Below are positions 1 through 7,362 of a stretch of DNA of 49,967 nucleotides, piece by piece (position 1 is the first letter of the stretch; every line of letters begins with the position of its first letter). Position numbers and translations under genes: made by a program. The notes beneath the pieces are model-generated. The model worked only from the letters and a program-made list of their open reading frames with translations, searched no databases and was not told the DNA's origin. Origin of the DNA: an uncultured Bacilli bacterium (GTDB taxonomy: Bacteria > Bacillota_I > Bacilli_A > RF39 > UBA660). The DNA lies in NCBI GenBank assembly GCA_944358545.1, contig CALVRJ010000005.1, forward strand, positions 1 to 49,967, in the 5' to 3' direction.

Positions 1-54
1 TGCTTTAAATAACTTATCTGTAATGAGAGGATAAAACTTTTTAATTGTACCTAT
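1..54 (-). CDS. possible 5' end of a gene with a non-AUG start (partial)
   Basis: Reading the minus strand, 18 open codons run off the window edge (translation IGTIKKFYPLITDKLFKA). They are preceded by a strong Shine-Dalgarno (GGAAGG at 62-67, within a longer stretch complementary to the 16S tail). No ATG, GTG or TTG lies in frame after the upstream in-frame stop at 76-78. Seven bases after GGAAGG comes ATA, preceded by ATC. Either could start translation, as in the few genes known to use AUU/AUC/AUA. A TATAAT lies upstream at 103-108. The family is not recognised. It could also be chance coding in a leader region. Confidence 0.3.
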   Translation of the reverse strand, partial: MGTIKKFYPLITDKLFKA

Positions 55-191
55 GATATCACCTTCCTTTCTTTTTTATGATGAAGTCCTTTTTTACCTT
101 CTATTATATATATACATCGTGCATAACCCTATTTCCTTTTTTATTTTGAACTTTCTTTTAAAATGTGACAAATTTAATTTAGATATTGGTG

Positions 192-197
192 TATAAT
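192..197 (+). promoter_or_regulatory. -10 box for the GH3 gene
   Basis: TATAAT about 24 bases before the ATG of the GH3 gene. A GTGACA at 165-170 is too far away (21 bases) to be a normal -35, so the -35 element is uncertain. Confidence 0.4.
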
Positions 198-220
198 GTT
201 TATGAAAGGATAAAAGGTAT

Positions 221-1573
221 ATGAAAAAGATTATAATTTTGGTTTTAGTTTTAGGCGTGCTTGGTTTATTTGTTGTTTTTGGGTTAAATAATAAAGAAAC
301 AGAGGTTAAAAAAGAAGAAAAAAAGGTCACTAAGGAGAAGATAAGTAAAAATTATGCAAGTGTAATTTCAAAGAACGAGGGTTCAATTACGCTTCAAGAT
401 AGTAAAAATGTTATTAAAGAGGCAAATTTAAATAGTGAGGTACAAAATGGGGATATGCTAGAATTTGTACATAAGAAAGATGATAAAACTGATGCGTTTG
501 CAGGCAAACACAAGGTTATTGCTTATGACGATAAATTACCTAAGGCTTGGGATGATGAAGGCATTTTTAAAAAATATTATAATAAGGCATATGAAAAGAT
601 TCAGAAAATGAGCTTGGATGAAAAAATTGCCCAAATATTATTAGTTAGATATCCAGATAGTAATCAAGTGGATACTTTAAAAAGCAATAAATTTGGTGGG
701 TATATTTTTTATGCGAAAGATTTTAAAGATAAAAGCTATAGTGATGTGCAAGAAATGATGAATAATTTACAAAGTGTTTCAGATATTCCTATTTTAACGG
801 CGGTTGATGAAGAAGGTGGCAAGGTTATAAGAGTAAGTAGTAATCCGAAGTTATCTCCTACTCCGTTCAAATCGCCTAGAGAGCTTTATTTAGAAGGTGG
901 GTTTGATAAAATAAAGGAAGATACAATAAATAAAAGCAATTTACTACATGATTTAGGAATTAATTTAAATTTGGCGCCTGTTGTCGATGTTACAACTAAC
1001 CCGGATGATTATATGTATGCAAGAGCTTTGGGAGAAGATAGCGAGAAAACAAGCGAGTATGCAGAAACGGTAATTAAGGCTAGTAAAGGTCTTGGTGTAA
1101 CATATGTATTAAAACATTTTCCAGGTTATGGTAATAATAGCGATACACATACTGGAAGTTCAGTAGATGAGCGTAGTTATGAAGATATTTTAAATAATGA
1201 TTTACCACCATTTCAAGCGGGTATTAATGCAGGTGCTGAAGCTGTTTTAGTTAGTCATAACATTGTAAATAGTGTTGATGGAGATAATCCGGCATCTCTG
1301 TCAGCTAAAGTACACAATTTGCTTAGAGAAAATCTAGGTTTTACAGGTATTATTATTACTGATGATTTAGGTATGGGGGCAATAGATGATACTAAGGAAG
1401 CAACGGTTAAGGCCGTCTTAGCTGGTAATGATTTAATTATAACAACTGATTGGGAAAGCAGTATGGCCGGAATTAAAGAAGCCACTGACAATGGAAGGAT
1501 TTCTTCACATTTAATAGATAAACTTGCTTTAAGAATAATTTCATGGAAATATTATATGGGTATTTTAAGATAA
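221..1573 (+). CDS. membrane-anchored GH3 beta-N-acetylhexosaminidase (NagZ-like)
   Basis: A glycoside hydrolase family 3 enzyme of the NagZ type, which removes N-acetylglucosamine from muropeptides or other glycans. The 450 residues start with a hydrophobic N-terminal segment (residues 3-22) without a lipobox Cys, so it is probably anchored outside the membrane. A Lys/Glu-rich linker of about 100 residues follows, then the GH3 TIM barrel. Family motifs are VDEEGG near 193, KHFPGYG near 298 with the DTH of the catalytic His loop just after it (usually KHFPGHG), and TDDLGMGAI near 381 carrying the nucleophile Asp. There is no C-terminal GH3 domain, as is usual for NagZ. The start ATG follows AAAAGG. 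The gene stands alone and ends in a hairpin terminator. Peptidoglycan recycling is the family role; the true substrate is not visible. Confidence 0.85.
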   Translation: MKKIIILVLVLGVLGLFVVFGLNNKETEVKKEEKKVTKEKISKNYASVISKNEGSITLQDSKNVIKEANLNSEVQNGDMLEFVHKKDDKTDAFAGKHKVIAYDDKLPKAWDDEGIFKKYYNKAYEKIQKMSLDEKIAQILLVRYPDSNQVDTLKSNKFGGYIFYAKDFKDKSYSDVQEMMNNLQSVSDIPILTAVDEEGGKVIRVSSNPKLSPTPFKSPRELYLEGGFDKIKEDTINKSNLLHDLGINLNLAPVVDVTTNPDDYMYARALGEDSEKTSEYAETVIKASKGLGVTYVLKHFPGYGNNSDTHTGSSVDERSYEDILNNDLPPFQAGINAGAEAVLVSHNIVNSVDGDNPASLSAKVHNLLRENLGFTGIIITDDLGMGAIDDTKEATVKAVLAGNDLIITTDWESSMAGIKEATDNGRISSHLIDKLALRIISWKYYMGILR

Positions 1574-1594
1574 TCGTTTGATTATCTTTTTTTT
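1569..1594 (+). terminator. terminator of the GH3 gene
   Basis: GATAATC, loop GTTT, GATTATC, then eight T; it overlaps the stop codon. Confidence 0.85.
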
Positions 1595-1600
1595 GCACAC

Positions 1601-1625
1601 AAAAAGAAAGGAGAGATTCCTTTCT
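1601..1625 (-). terminator. terminator of the pyk-like/GH31 operon
   Basis: 8-bp stem (1605-1612 with 1618-1625) with a 5-base loop, followed on the minus strand by a T run at 1601-1605. The stem overlaps the GH31 stop codon. Confidence 0.8.
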
Positions 1626-4035
1626 AGATTTCATCAATATATTCAAGTAATCGTAAGAACATTTTGATAAATTTCTTATCCAAGCCATCTTTGGCAAGTT
1701 TTCGAATAGCTATTCGCTTCTTTTTAATTGGTTCTTTGCCAAATAAAATGGCATCTATTTTGTCTTTGAGACTAGTTGAGATTTGCAAGTCACTTAAGAT
1801 TCTTTCAATATCTTCATTGATAAGTCTAACAGCATCAATCTCAATATCGTTTCCTTGACAGTTAATAGTAAGCTGACCGATGGTACTTACGTTATTTACT
1901 TCAACAACAAAGTTTGGACCATCAATATATGTTTTAAAAGATACGCTATCACGATTACTATAGACATTGACACCATTTGTATGTTTTGTATTTCTAAAGA
2001 TGATTTTATAATTTCTTTTATCTGGAACAATGCTGCTTTTACCTTCGACTGAACGGATAATTAAACTATAGTTGTTAGGTAAATAATTGTAGTCTATTTG
2101 GGTTAACAAATAGAAATCTTTACGATATAAATCACTTTCACCATCATCTTCAAATAAAGTATACGTATTACTTTTTCCTGGGAAGATATTTATTTCCATG
2201 TTTTTAGGTGGAGTTAAATCGTTTGGATTATCGTTGTAACCCATCGGAATAATCGCACCTTGTCTTGCGAATACAGGATAATCTTGGTCACGGAAGAAGC
2301 TTGTATATTTTCGGCCACCAGGGAATTTTTTCCCGGTTACAAAGTCATACCAAATTCCTTCTGGTAAATAGAAAGTGTGAATGACAACGTTCATGACTGA
2401 TTCTTTCGGAGAAGTAATTGGAGCGATAAATAACTCTTTTCCAAAGAAATATTCGTTGCGATAATTAGAATCGTCATAGAGATCTTTTTTGATATAGTAT
2501 AGTGGTTTAATTAAGGCATCGCCAAATTTATGATATTTATAAGCTTCACTATAAATATATGGAACTAGTTTATGTCTTAATTGCAGATAATCTTTAACGA
2601 TGGTATATGTTTTAATGTCCCAGCGCCATGGTTCACGTTTATAATATTTTCCACTGTCTGAACCGAATTTTAAGATTGGTGAGAAGGTTGCAAGTTGAAC
2701 AGATCTTATGTATAATTCGTTATCTTCGGTTCCTTTATAATAACCAGCTACATCGTTGGCAATAAAGGGAGCGCCTATGTTAAAGGTATTGTTATTGTAA
2801 AATGGAGTTTTTCTTAAAGTATTCCAATTTACTTCGGTTTTACCAGAGTAAGCAATTGGATAACGATGTGGAGATATAGGGTCTGGTTCAGCTAAAAGTA
2901 GTGGTCTTCGTTTATAATCCCTTTGCATGTCATAGAATTCATAATGTTTAAGCATATTTAAGGCATAGGTATCTAAAGAACCTTGGGTATCGAGCCAGTA
3001 GAAATCAATACCTAAATTGTCTAATGGATGAATATATAATTTTAAATATACATCGATAAACTTAGGATCATAGACGTTAAATGGTATTCTTCCCATTTCA
3101 TCAGTTTTTAAATATTTTAAAGCTTCTTTATAGATGGGGTCAACATTAAACAAACCTTCACTTGGAGAAATATTTAAACCGATTCTAATCCCTTTACTAT
3201 GAAGATAATCTGTCATATCTTTCGGACTTCTAAATAGTTTTTTATTAAAGGTAAAACCAGTTTTTAATGGTTTGCCATCTAAAAGTATACGGTCATGCCA
3301 ATCTTTATCTAAAACGACAATAGAAAGTGGTATTTCTTCTTTTTCAAAAGTGTCGACTAATTCTTTTAGAGATAAATCGTTATAGGCAAGGTTACGGCTC
3401 CACCAAACTCCTAAGGCATATCTAGGAACTAAAGCAGGATAACCTGTTATTTTAAAGTAATCTTTTAAGGCTTCTTCAAAGTCGTTATTATACATAGATA
3501 AGTATATATCGATGTGAGAATCAGCATCGGCATTTCGAAAAACTGTGCCATCTGGGTTATAAATTAAAGATTTAGAGTCATCAATACTAGCCATACCGTC
3601 GACTGAATATAGTCCTTTTCCTTCAGTTATTTTGTTACTATCTAATGATTTGTTTGGAATACCTAAATTTCTGATTTCTGGGTGCCCATAATACCAACTA
3701 CGGTCTGTATTTAAAAGTTCTACTTTAAGATTGTTGTCGGGACTTACTTTACCTCCAGCAAATGGTTTTCCTTTGAGGTATGTAAGTTTAAAGTATGATG
3801 TTTGAATGACTAAGACATTTGTAGAATCTTGAAAATCAAATTTAGGGGTTTCTAAATCACGATATAAAATTCTTTCAGTTGGACTATCGATGAAGGTTCC
3901 ATTTTCACTATATTCTAATCTGATTAACCTTTCTGTTAAAACGGTAAAGCGATAATTTTTACCTTTTAAAATACTTTTTTCCTTGGCAAGTCCACGTTGC
4001 ATATTGATTTTAAATTGTTCACCTAAATTATACAT
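1624..4035 (-). CDS. GH31 family alpha-glycosidase (alpha-glucosidase type)
   Basis: Glycoside hydrolase family 31, probably a cytoplasmic alpha-glucosidase or alpha-xylosidase (no signal peptide). The 803 residues hold an N-terminal beta-sandwich (about 30-200), the TIM barrel with the nucleophile Asp in FYWLDTQGS near 347, the acid/base Asp in NDVAGYYKG near 427, the family GSDSG/W-R-W-D region near 445-460, and the C-terminal beta domains. The usual WxDMNE nucleophile motif reads WLDTQG, so the subfamily is unusual. The last 70 residues or so form a charged helical extension not typical of the family. The gene lies 15 bases after a pyruvate-kinase-like gene, probably in one transcript. RBS AGGGGAG (minus strand) is well placed. 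Oligosaccharide breakdown is a reasonable role; specificity cannot be read. Confidence 0.85.
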   Translation of the reverse strand: MYNLGEQFKINMQRGLAKEKSILKGKNYRFTVLTERLIRLEYSENGTFIDSPTERILYRDLETPKFDFQDSTNVLVIQTSYFKLTYLKGKPFAGGKVSPDNNLKVELLNTDRSWYYGHPEIRNLGIPNKSLDSNKITEGKGLYSVDGMASIDDSKSLIYNPDGTVFRNADADSHIDIYLSMYNNDFEEALKDYFKITGYPALVPRYALGVWWSRNLAYNDLSLKELVDTFEKEEIPLSIVVLDKDWHDRILLDGKPLKTGFTFNKKLFRSPKDMTDYLHSKGIRIGLNISPSEGLFNVDPIYKEALKYLKTDEMGRIPFNVYDPKFIDVYLKLYIHPLDNLGIDFYWLDTQGSLDTYALNMLKHYEFYDMQRDYKRRPLLLAEPDPISPHRYPIAYSGKTEVNWNTLRKTPFYNNNTFNIGAPFIANDVAGYYKGTEDNELYIRSVQLATFSPILKFGSDSGKYYKREPWRWDIKTYTIVKDYLQLRHKLVPYIYSEAYKYHKFGDALIKPLYYIKKDLYDDSNYRNEYFFGKELFIAPITSPKESVMNVVIHTFYLPEGIWYDFVTGKKFPGGRKYTSFFRDQDYPVFARQGAIIPMGYNDNPNDLTPPKNMEINIFPGKSNTYTLFEDDGESDLYRKDFYLLTQIDYNYLPNNYSLIIRSVEGKSSIVPDKRNYKIIFRNTKHTNGVNVYSNRDSVSFKTYIDGPNFVVEVNNVSTIGQLTINCQGNDIEIDAVRLINEDIERILSDLQISTSLKDKIDAILFGKEPIKKKRIAIRKLAKDGLDKKFIKMFLRLLEYIDEI

Positions 4036-4050
4036 ATTCTTTCTCCCCTT

Positions 4051-5463
4051 TTATATTTCTTCTATTTTCATAAAGTTAGTATATTTTAGTTCTTTAAATG
4101 GATAACCACCGGTAACAATTACTTTATCACCTTGATTAATTGGTATTTCTTCTTTTACTTTGTCTTTGACTTTTTCAGTTATGTTATCGAAGTTATAGTT
4201 ATCGATTAAAACTGGAAAAACGCCGAAGCATAGTTGAAGGCTTTTAGCTACCGATTTATTATTAGTAACGGCAATTATAGGACAAGATGGTTTAAATCCG
4301 CTTATCATTTTGGCCGTTCGGCCTCTATTAGTCGAAATGATAATTGTTTTACAGTCTAATTCATTGACGGCTAAAATTACACTTGAGGAAATAGTTCCAG
4401 CAATAGTTTTCTTATCTTTTTGTAATGATTTTTGAAAAAATTCTTTATAATCGATGCTTTCTTCAGATGTTTTAATAATTCTTTTGATTGTTTCAACGGT
4501 TGATATTGGGTTTAAGCTAATAGTTGTTTCACTAGTTAACATTATAGCATCGATAGCATCTGAGACTAGGTTTGAAAGGTCAGATACTTCTGCTCTATTG
4601 GGAACGGCTTTTTTTAGCAAGAAACTACTAAATTCAGCAGTGATAATCGATAATTTATTATACTTATAACATAAATCGATAACTTTTTTTTGAACGTTTG
4701 GAACTTTTTCAACTGGAATATCAATTCCTAAATCTCCTCTATCTAAAATTATACCATCTGAGACTTTGACGATGTTTTCAAGGTCATCAACGGTTCTTTT
4801 ATTTTCAATTTTAGCAAGTAAACTGATATTTGAATTTTCAAGTTCAATTAAAAGGTCGTTTACTTCGAGAATGTCTTCGGCTGAGTCAATGGCTGAAATA
4901 GCTAGAAAATCAACGTTCATTTTATGGGCAAAAACTATGTCATCAACGTCACCTTTAGTTAAATATTTACGATTTACTTTACTTTCTGAAAGATAAATTT
5001 TAGAGTGGTCATAAACTTCACCACCTTTTATGACTTCACAAAGGACATAGTCTAAGCCTTTTTCGATAACTTCTAATTCGACATTTCCTTTACTTAATTT
5101 TAGACGACTATGGAAGCTTAAACTTTTGATGAGTTCGGGAAAATTGACAGAAAAACCAGTCATATTTCCTTTTATTTTATTCATATATATTCTGATTTTA
5201 TCGCCAGTATTGAAATAGGCCATGCCATTTGCAAATTCACCGGTTCTTGGACAAGGGCCTTCAAGGTCAAGCATGATTGCAACGTTTGTGTTTAATTCAC
5301 TATTGACTTTGTTAATTGTTTCAATAACCTTTTTACATTCTTCATGGTTTAAATAACTCATATTTAAACGGATAACATCTATTCCTGTACTGATAAACTG
5401 ATATATTTGTTCTTCTAGTCTTGGAGTTATATTTACTGTTGCGATTAGCTTTGTTTTTTCCAT
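4051..5463 (-). CDS. divergent pyruvate-kinase paralog with altered active site
   Basis: Full-length pyruvate kinase architecture (470 residues: barrel, inserted B domain about 75-160, C-terminal alpha/beta domain). Retained: the catalytic Lys/Glu segment AKIENKRTVDD, RGDLGIDIP, and the Arg of RLNMS. Changed: DTKGPEIRTG becomes DLEGPCPRTG (Thr and Lys lost), ATQML becomes TAEFS (the conserved Thr is gone), MLSGET becomes MLTSET, and the N-terminal TIGPAS becomes NITPRL. The window also holds an orthodox pyk (44502-45911), so this copy need not be glycolytic. It leads an operon with a GH31 glycosidase under a TTGACT-17-TATAAT promoter. It may be a regulatory or substrate-shifted paralog, or a slow enzyme. 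That it belongs to the family is certain; the loss of normal activity is inference. Confidence 0.8.
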   Translation of the reverse strand: MEKTKLIATVNITPRLEEQIYQFISTGIDVIRLNMSYLNHEECKKVIETINKVNSELNTNVAIMLDLEGPCPRTGEFANGMAYFNTGDKIRIYMNKIKGNMTGFSVNFPELIKSLSFHSRLKLSKGNVELEVIEKGLDYVLCEVIKGGEVYDHSKIYLSESKVNRKYLTKGDVDDIVFAHKMNVDFLAISAIDSAEDILEVNDLLIELENSNISLLAKIENKRTVDDLENIVKVSDGIILDRGDLGIDIPVEKVPNVQKKVIDLCYKYNKLSIITAEFSSFLLKKAVPNRAEVSDLSNLVSDAIDAIMLTSETTISLNPISTVETIKRIIKTSEESIDYKEFFQKSLQKDKKTIAGTISSSVILAVNELDCKTIIISTNRGRTAKMISGFKPSCPIIAVTNNKSVAKSLQLCFGVFPVLIDNYNFDNITEKVKDKVKEEIPINQGDKVIVTGGYPFKELKYTNFMKIEEI

Positions 5464-5479
5464 AGTATCACCTATTTTG

Positions 5480-5508
5480 ATTATAAATTAAATGCGAATA
5501 TAAGTCAA
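5480..5508 (-). promoter_or_regulatory. promoter of the pyk-like/GH31 operon
   Basis: Minus-strand TTGACT (5503-5508), 17-base spacer, TATAAT (5480-5485), then GGTGAT ahead of the ATG. Confidence 0.8.
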
Positions 5509-5510
5509 TG

Positions 5511-5528
5511 AAAAAAGGCTTCAAGCCT
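5511..5528 (-). terminator. terminator of the EIIB-like gene
   Basis: Palindrome AGGCTTGAAGCCT on the minus strand followed by six T (5511-5516). Confidence 0.8.
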
Positions 5529-5529
5529 C

Positions 5530-5841
5530 TTACTTTAAATCGTCAATATTTTTCTTTAATTGTTTAGCGTCATCACCAAAAATTATTTTTAGCTCATTAT
5601 CGATTTCGACAATTCCTTTGGCTCCCATTTTTTGAATTCCTTCTTTGTCAACTAAGTCGACGTTATGAAGTTCAACGACAAATCTAGAATTATTTACTTC
5701 ATATCTGACGATATTAGCTGTGCCACCTAAGTATTCAATTAATTTATTGGCTTCTAATTTGAAGTCTTTTCTTTTGGTTCTTAAAATTGCGAATGCGATA
5801 ATTAGTAAAATTAAAATTATTATTATATATTGCCATATCAT
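5530..5841 (-). CDS. membrane-anchored PTS EIIB-like domain lacking the active cysteine
   Basis: 103 residues: an N-terminal transmembrane helix (about 4-20), a short basic stretch, then a domain that follows the glucose-family PTS EIIB pattern (ANKLIEYLGGTANI, then GAKGIVEI and IIFGDDA). In true EIIB domains the sequence after GGxxNI carries the phosphorylated Cys in CxTRLR. Here the aligned stretch is NNSRF, so Cys is replaced by Asn and only one Arg remains. It therefore cannot pass phosphate in the normal way. There is no EIIC or EIIA nearby. It is monocistronic, with RBS AGGTGAT and its own terminator. It could be a sugar/phosphate sensor or structural protein. The fold assignment is fairly sure, the role unknown. 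Confidence 0.7.
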   Translation of the reverse strand: MIWQYIIIILILLIIAFAILRTKRKDFKLEANKLIEYLGGTANIVRYEVNNSRFVVELHNVDLVDKEGIQKMGAKGIVEIDNELKIIFGDDAKQLKKNIDDLK

Positions 5842-5953
5842 TTTTAAATCACCTAACTACATTATACTATATTTATCGTTTTTTTTGTAACTTTTTAAAG
5901 AAATAATTGTATATTGACAATGATTAGTGTATCATATTTATAGGGTGATACGG

Positions 5954-7078
5954 GTGAAGAATATTTCAAAATACAAGATAGATAAATCAATATTACTACC
6001 TATTTTACTATTTGCCATTATAAGTGTGGTGACACTTTATGGAACGGGTAGTATTTTAAATGTTGACAATTTAGTATCAAAACAAATTATTTGGTATATT
6101 GCAGGATTTGCCTTTGTTTATTTAGTAATGACAATTGGAAATACTTATATTTACCGAATATCGTGGTTTTTATACGGAATTGGGTGTCTTTCATTATTCG
6201 GACTCTTTTTCTTTGGAACGGAGATTAACGATGCGACGTGCTGGTACACGATAAAAGGTATAGGAACACTGCAGCCAAGTGAATTTATGAAAATTATTTT
6301 AATTATTACAAATGCTTCACTAATTTCCAAGTTTAATGAGGATTTTCCTAACCCAAGTATTCGCGAGGAGTTTATGTTTTTAGTGAAAATGGCACTTGTT
6401 TTACTTGTTCCAAGTATTTTAACTTTTATGCAGCCGGATACGGGAGTCGTTCTAATTTACTTTTTAATTACTTTCGTTATGCTTTTTATTTCGGGAATTA
6501 GATATAGATGGTTTGCAATAATACTTGGAATTGGAATATTTTTCGTAGCTTTAGTTTTAGGAATTTATTTTATAAGTCAAGATTTATTTATTAAGATTTT
6601 TGGAACTAGTTTCTTTTTAAGGGTTGATAGACTTTTAGATTGGTCAAATCAAAGTGGTTATCAACTAGAAAATAGTTTAAGTTCAATTGGTTCGGCAGGA
6701 TTATTTGGCCATGGTCTTACGAATAATCCAATTTATTTTCCAGAGGCGGAAACAGATTTTATATTTGCCGCTTATGCGAGTCATTTTGGATTTATAGGGG
6801 CAGTTGTTTTATTATCACTTCTCGCCTACTTTGATATAAGGCTTATCAATTTAGCTTTAAAAACAAATAAGCTTGTAAATAAATATGTCGTAGCTGGTGT
6901 TGTAGGAATGCTTATATATCAGCAGGTTCAAAATATCGGAATGACGTTTGGTCTTCTACCAATTACGGGAATTACCTTACCTTTTATAAGTTATGGCGGT
7001 TCAAGTTTACTTAGTTATATGATTGCAATGGGAATGATTTTTAACATTTCCAATGAAAATATGAGATATACAAATTAA
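5954..7078 (+). CDS. rodA: RodA/FtsW-family peptidoglycan polymerase
   Basis: SEDS-family glycosyltransferase that polymerises lipid II at the membrane; about 374 residues with roughly ten transmembrane helices. Recognised motifs: GTLQPSEFMKI near 106, QPDTG near 160, the extracellular PEAETDFIFA region near 258 and TGITLPFISYGGSS near 340. The conserved AEExG after DFIFA reads ASHFG. I place the start at GTG 5954, because AGGGTGAT sits just before it; an earlier in-frame GTG at 5927 has no ribosome site. Its length and the QPSE region fit RodA (elongation) better than FtsW or SpoVE, but this is not certain. A class B PBP that could be its partner is at 30616-32751. Confidence 0.85.
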   Translation: MKNISKYKIDKSILLPILLFAIISVVTLYGTGSILNVDNLVSKQIIWYIAGFAFVYLVMTIGNTYIYRISWFLYGIGCLSLFGLFFFGTEINDATCWYTIKGIGTLQPSEFMKIILIITNASLISKFNEDFPNPSIREEFMFLVKMALVLLVPSILTFMQPDTGVVLIYFLITFVMLFISGIRYRWFAIILGIGIFFVALVLGIYFISQDLFIKIFGTSFFLRVDRLLDWSNQSGYQLENSLSSIGSAGLFGHGLTNNPIYFPEAETDFIFAAYASHFGFIGAVVLLSLLAYFDIRLINLALKTNKLVNKYVVAGVVGMLIYQQVQNIGMTFGLLPITGITLPFISYGGSSLLSYMIAMGMIFNISNENMRYTN

Positions 7079-7083
7079 GGATT

Positions 7084-7116
7084 AGACATATACTCGCAAG
7101 TGTATGTCTTTTTTTT
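7084..7116 (+). terminator. terminator of rodA
   Basis: 11-bp stem with one G-T pair (7084-7094 with 7099-7109), loop CGCA, then a run of T. Confidence 0.85.
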
Positions 7117-7122
7117 ATAATA

Positions 7123-7153
7123 AAAGAGTTAGAATTTAATTATCTAACTCTTT
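7123..7153 (-). terminator. hairpin at the 3' end of the nuclease remnant
   Basis: Perfect 11-bp arms (7123-7133 and 7143-7153) enclosing the last codons and stop of the degenerate reading frame at 7136-7330. A short T stretch follows on the minus strand. Probably the remnant's old terminator. Confidence 0.5.
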
Positions 7154-7330
7154 AATCTTTTCATTGGAATGGTTTGTAATTTCTGCGATTTTGATATTTC
7201 TATACCGCTATTTAACTATTTTTCGGCAATATCTAAGATGTTTTATTTGAATCTATTTCTACTTCACAACCTTGTTCAATGCCTTTTTTCAGATCTTTGT
7301 TTTCTGCTTCTTTTTTTATCTTTTTCAGAA
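7136..7330 (-). pseudogene. C-terminal remnant of an Rpn / PD-(D/E)XK transposase-family nuclease
   Basis: No intact frame exists, but minus-strand translation in shifting frames gives KKGIEQG, then DIAEK-stop-LNSGIEIS, then NIKIAEITNHSNEKIKEL before a TAA at 7136-7138. This is the usual tail of the Rpn / PDDEXK transposase-related nucleases: a run of KGIEKG-like residues, then AxxLLxxGxxIExIxxITxLxxEEIxxL. At least one in-frame stop and two frame changes are needed, and the N-terminal nuclease domain is absent. It lies between rodA and copA, which converge on it. It is decayed mobile-type DNA; the family call rests on the tail pattern only. Confidence 0.5.
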
Positions 7331-7362
7331 AAGCTATGAAAATTACTATTTTTCATAGCTTT
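7329..7362 (-). terminator. terminator of the copper operon
   Basis: Hairpin with 12-13-bp arms (AAAGCTATGAAAA and its complement) just after the copA stop. The T run is short (four), so efficiency is uncertain. Confidence 0.6.

Noticed and set aside
221-1573. Long antisense open frames inside the GH3 gene and, likewise, opposite GH31, pyk-like, valS, lepA and other genes
   Set aside because: They lack ribosome sites, mirror the codon pattern of the real gene, and give low-complexity products. Treated as shadows.
5914-5942. TTGACA promoter just before rodA
   Set aside because: The -35 at 5914-5919 is perfect, but the matching -10 would overlap the ribosome site, leaving no leader. Another promoter is more likely, so I did not list it.
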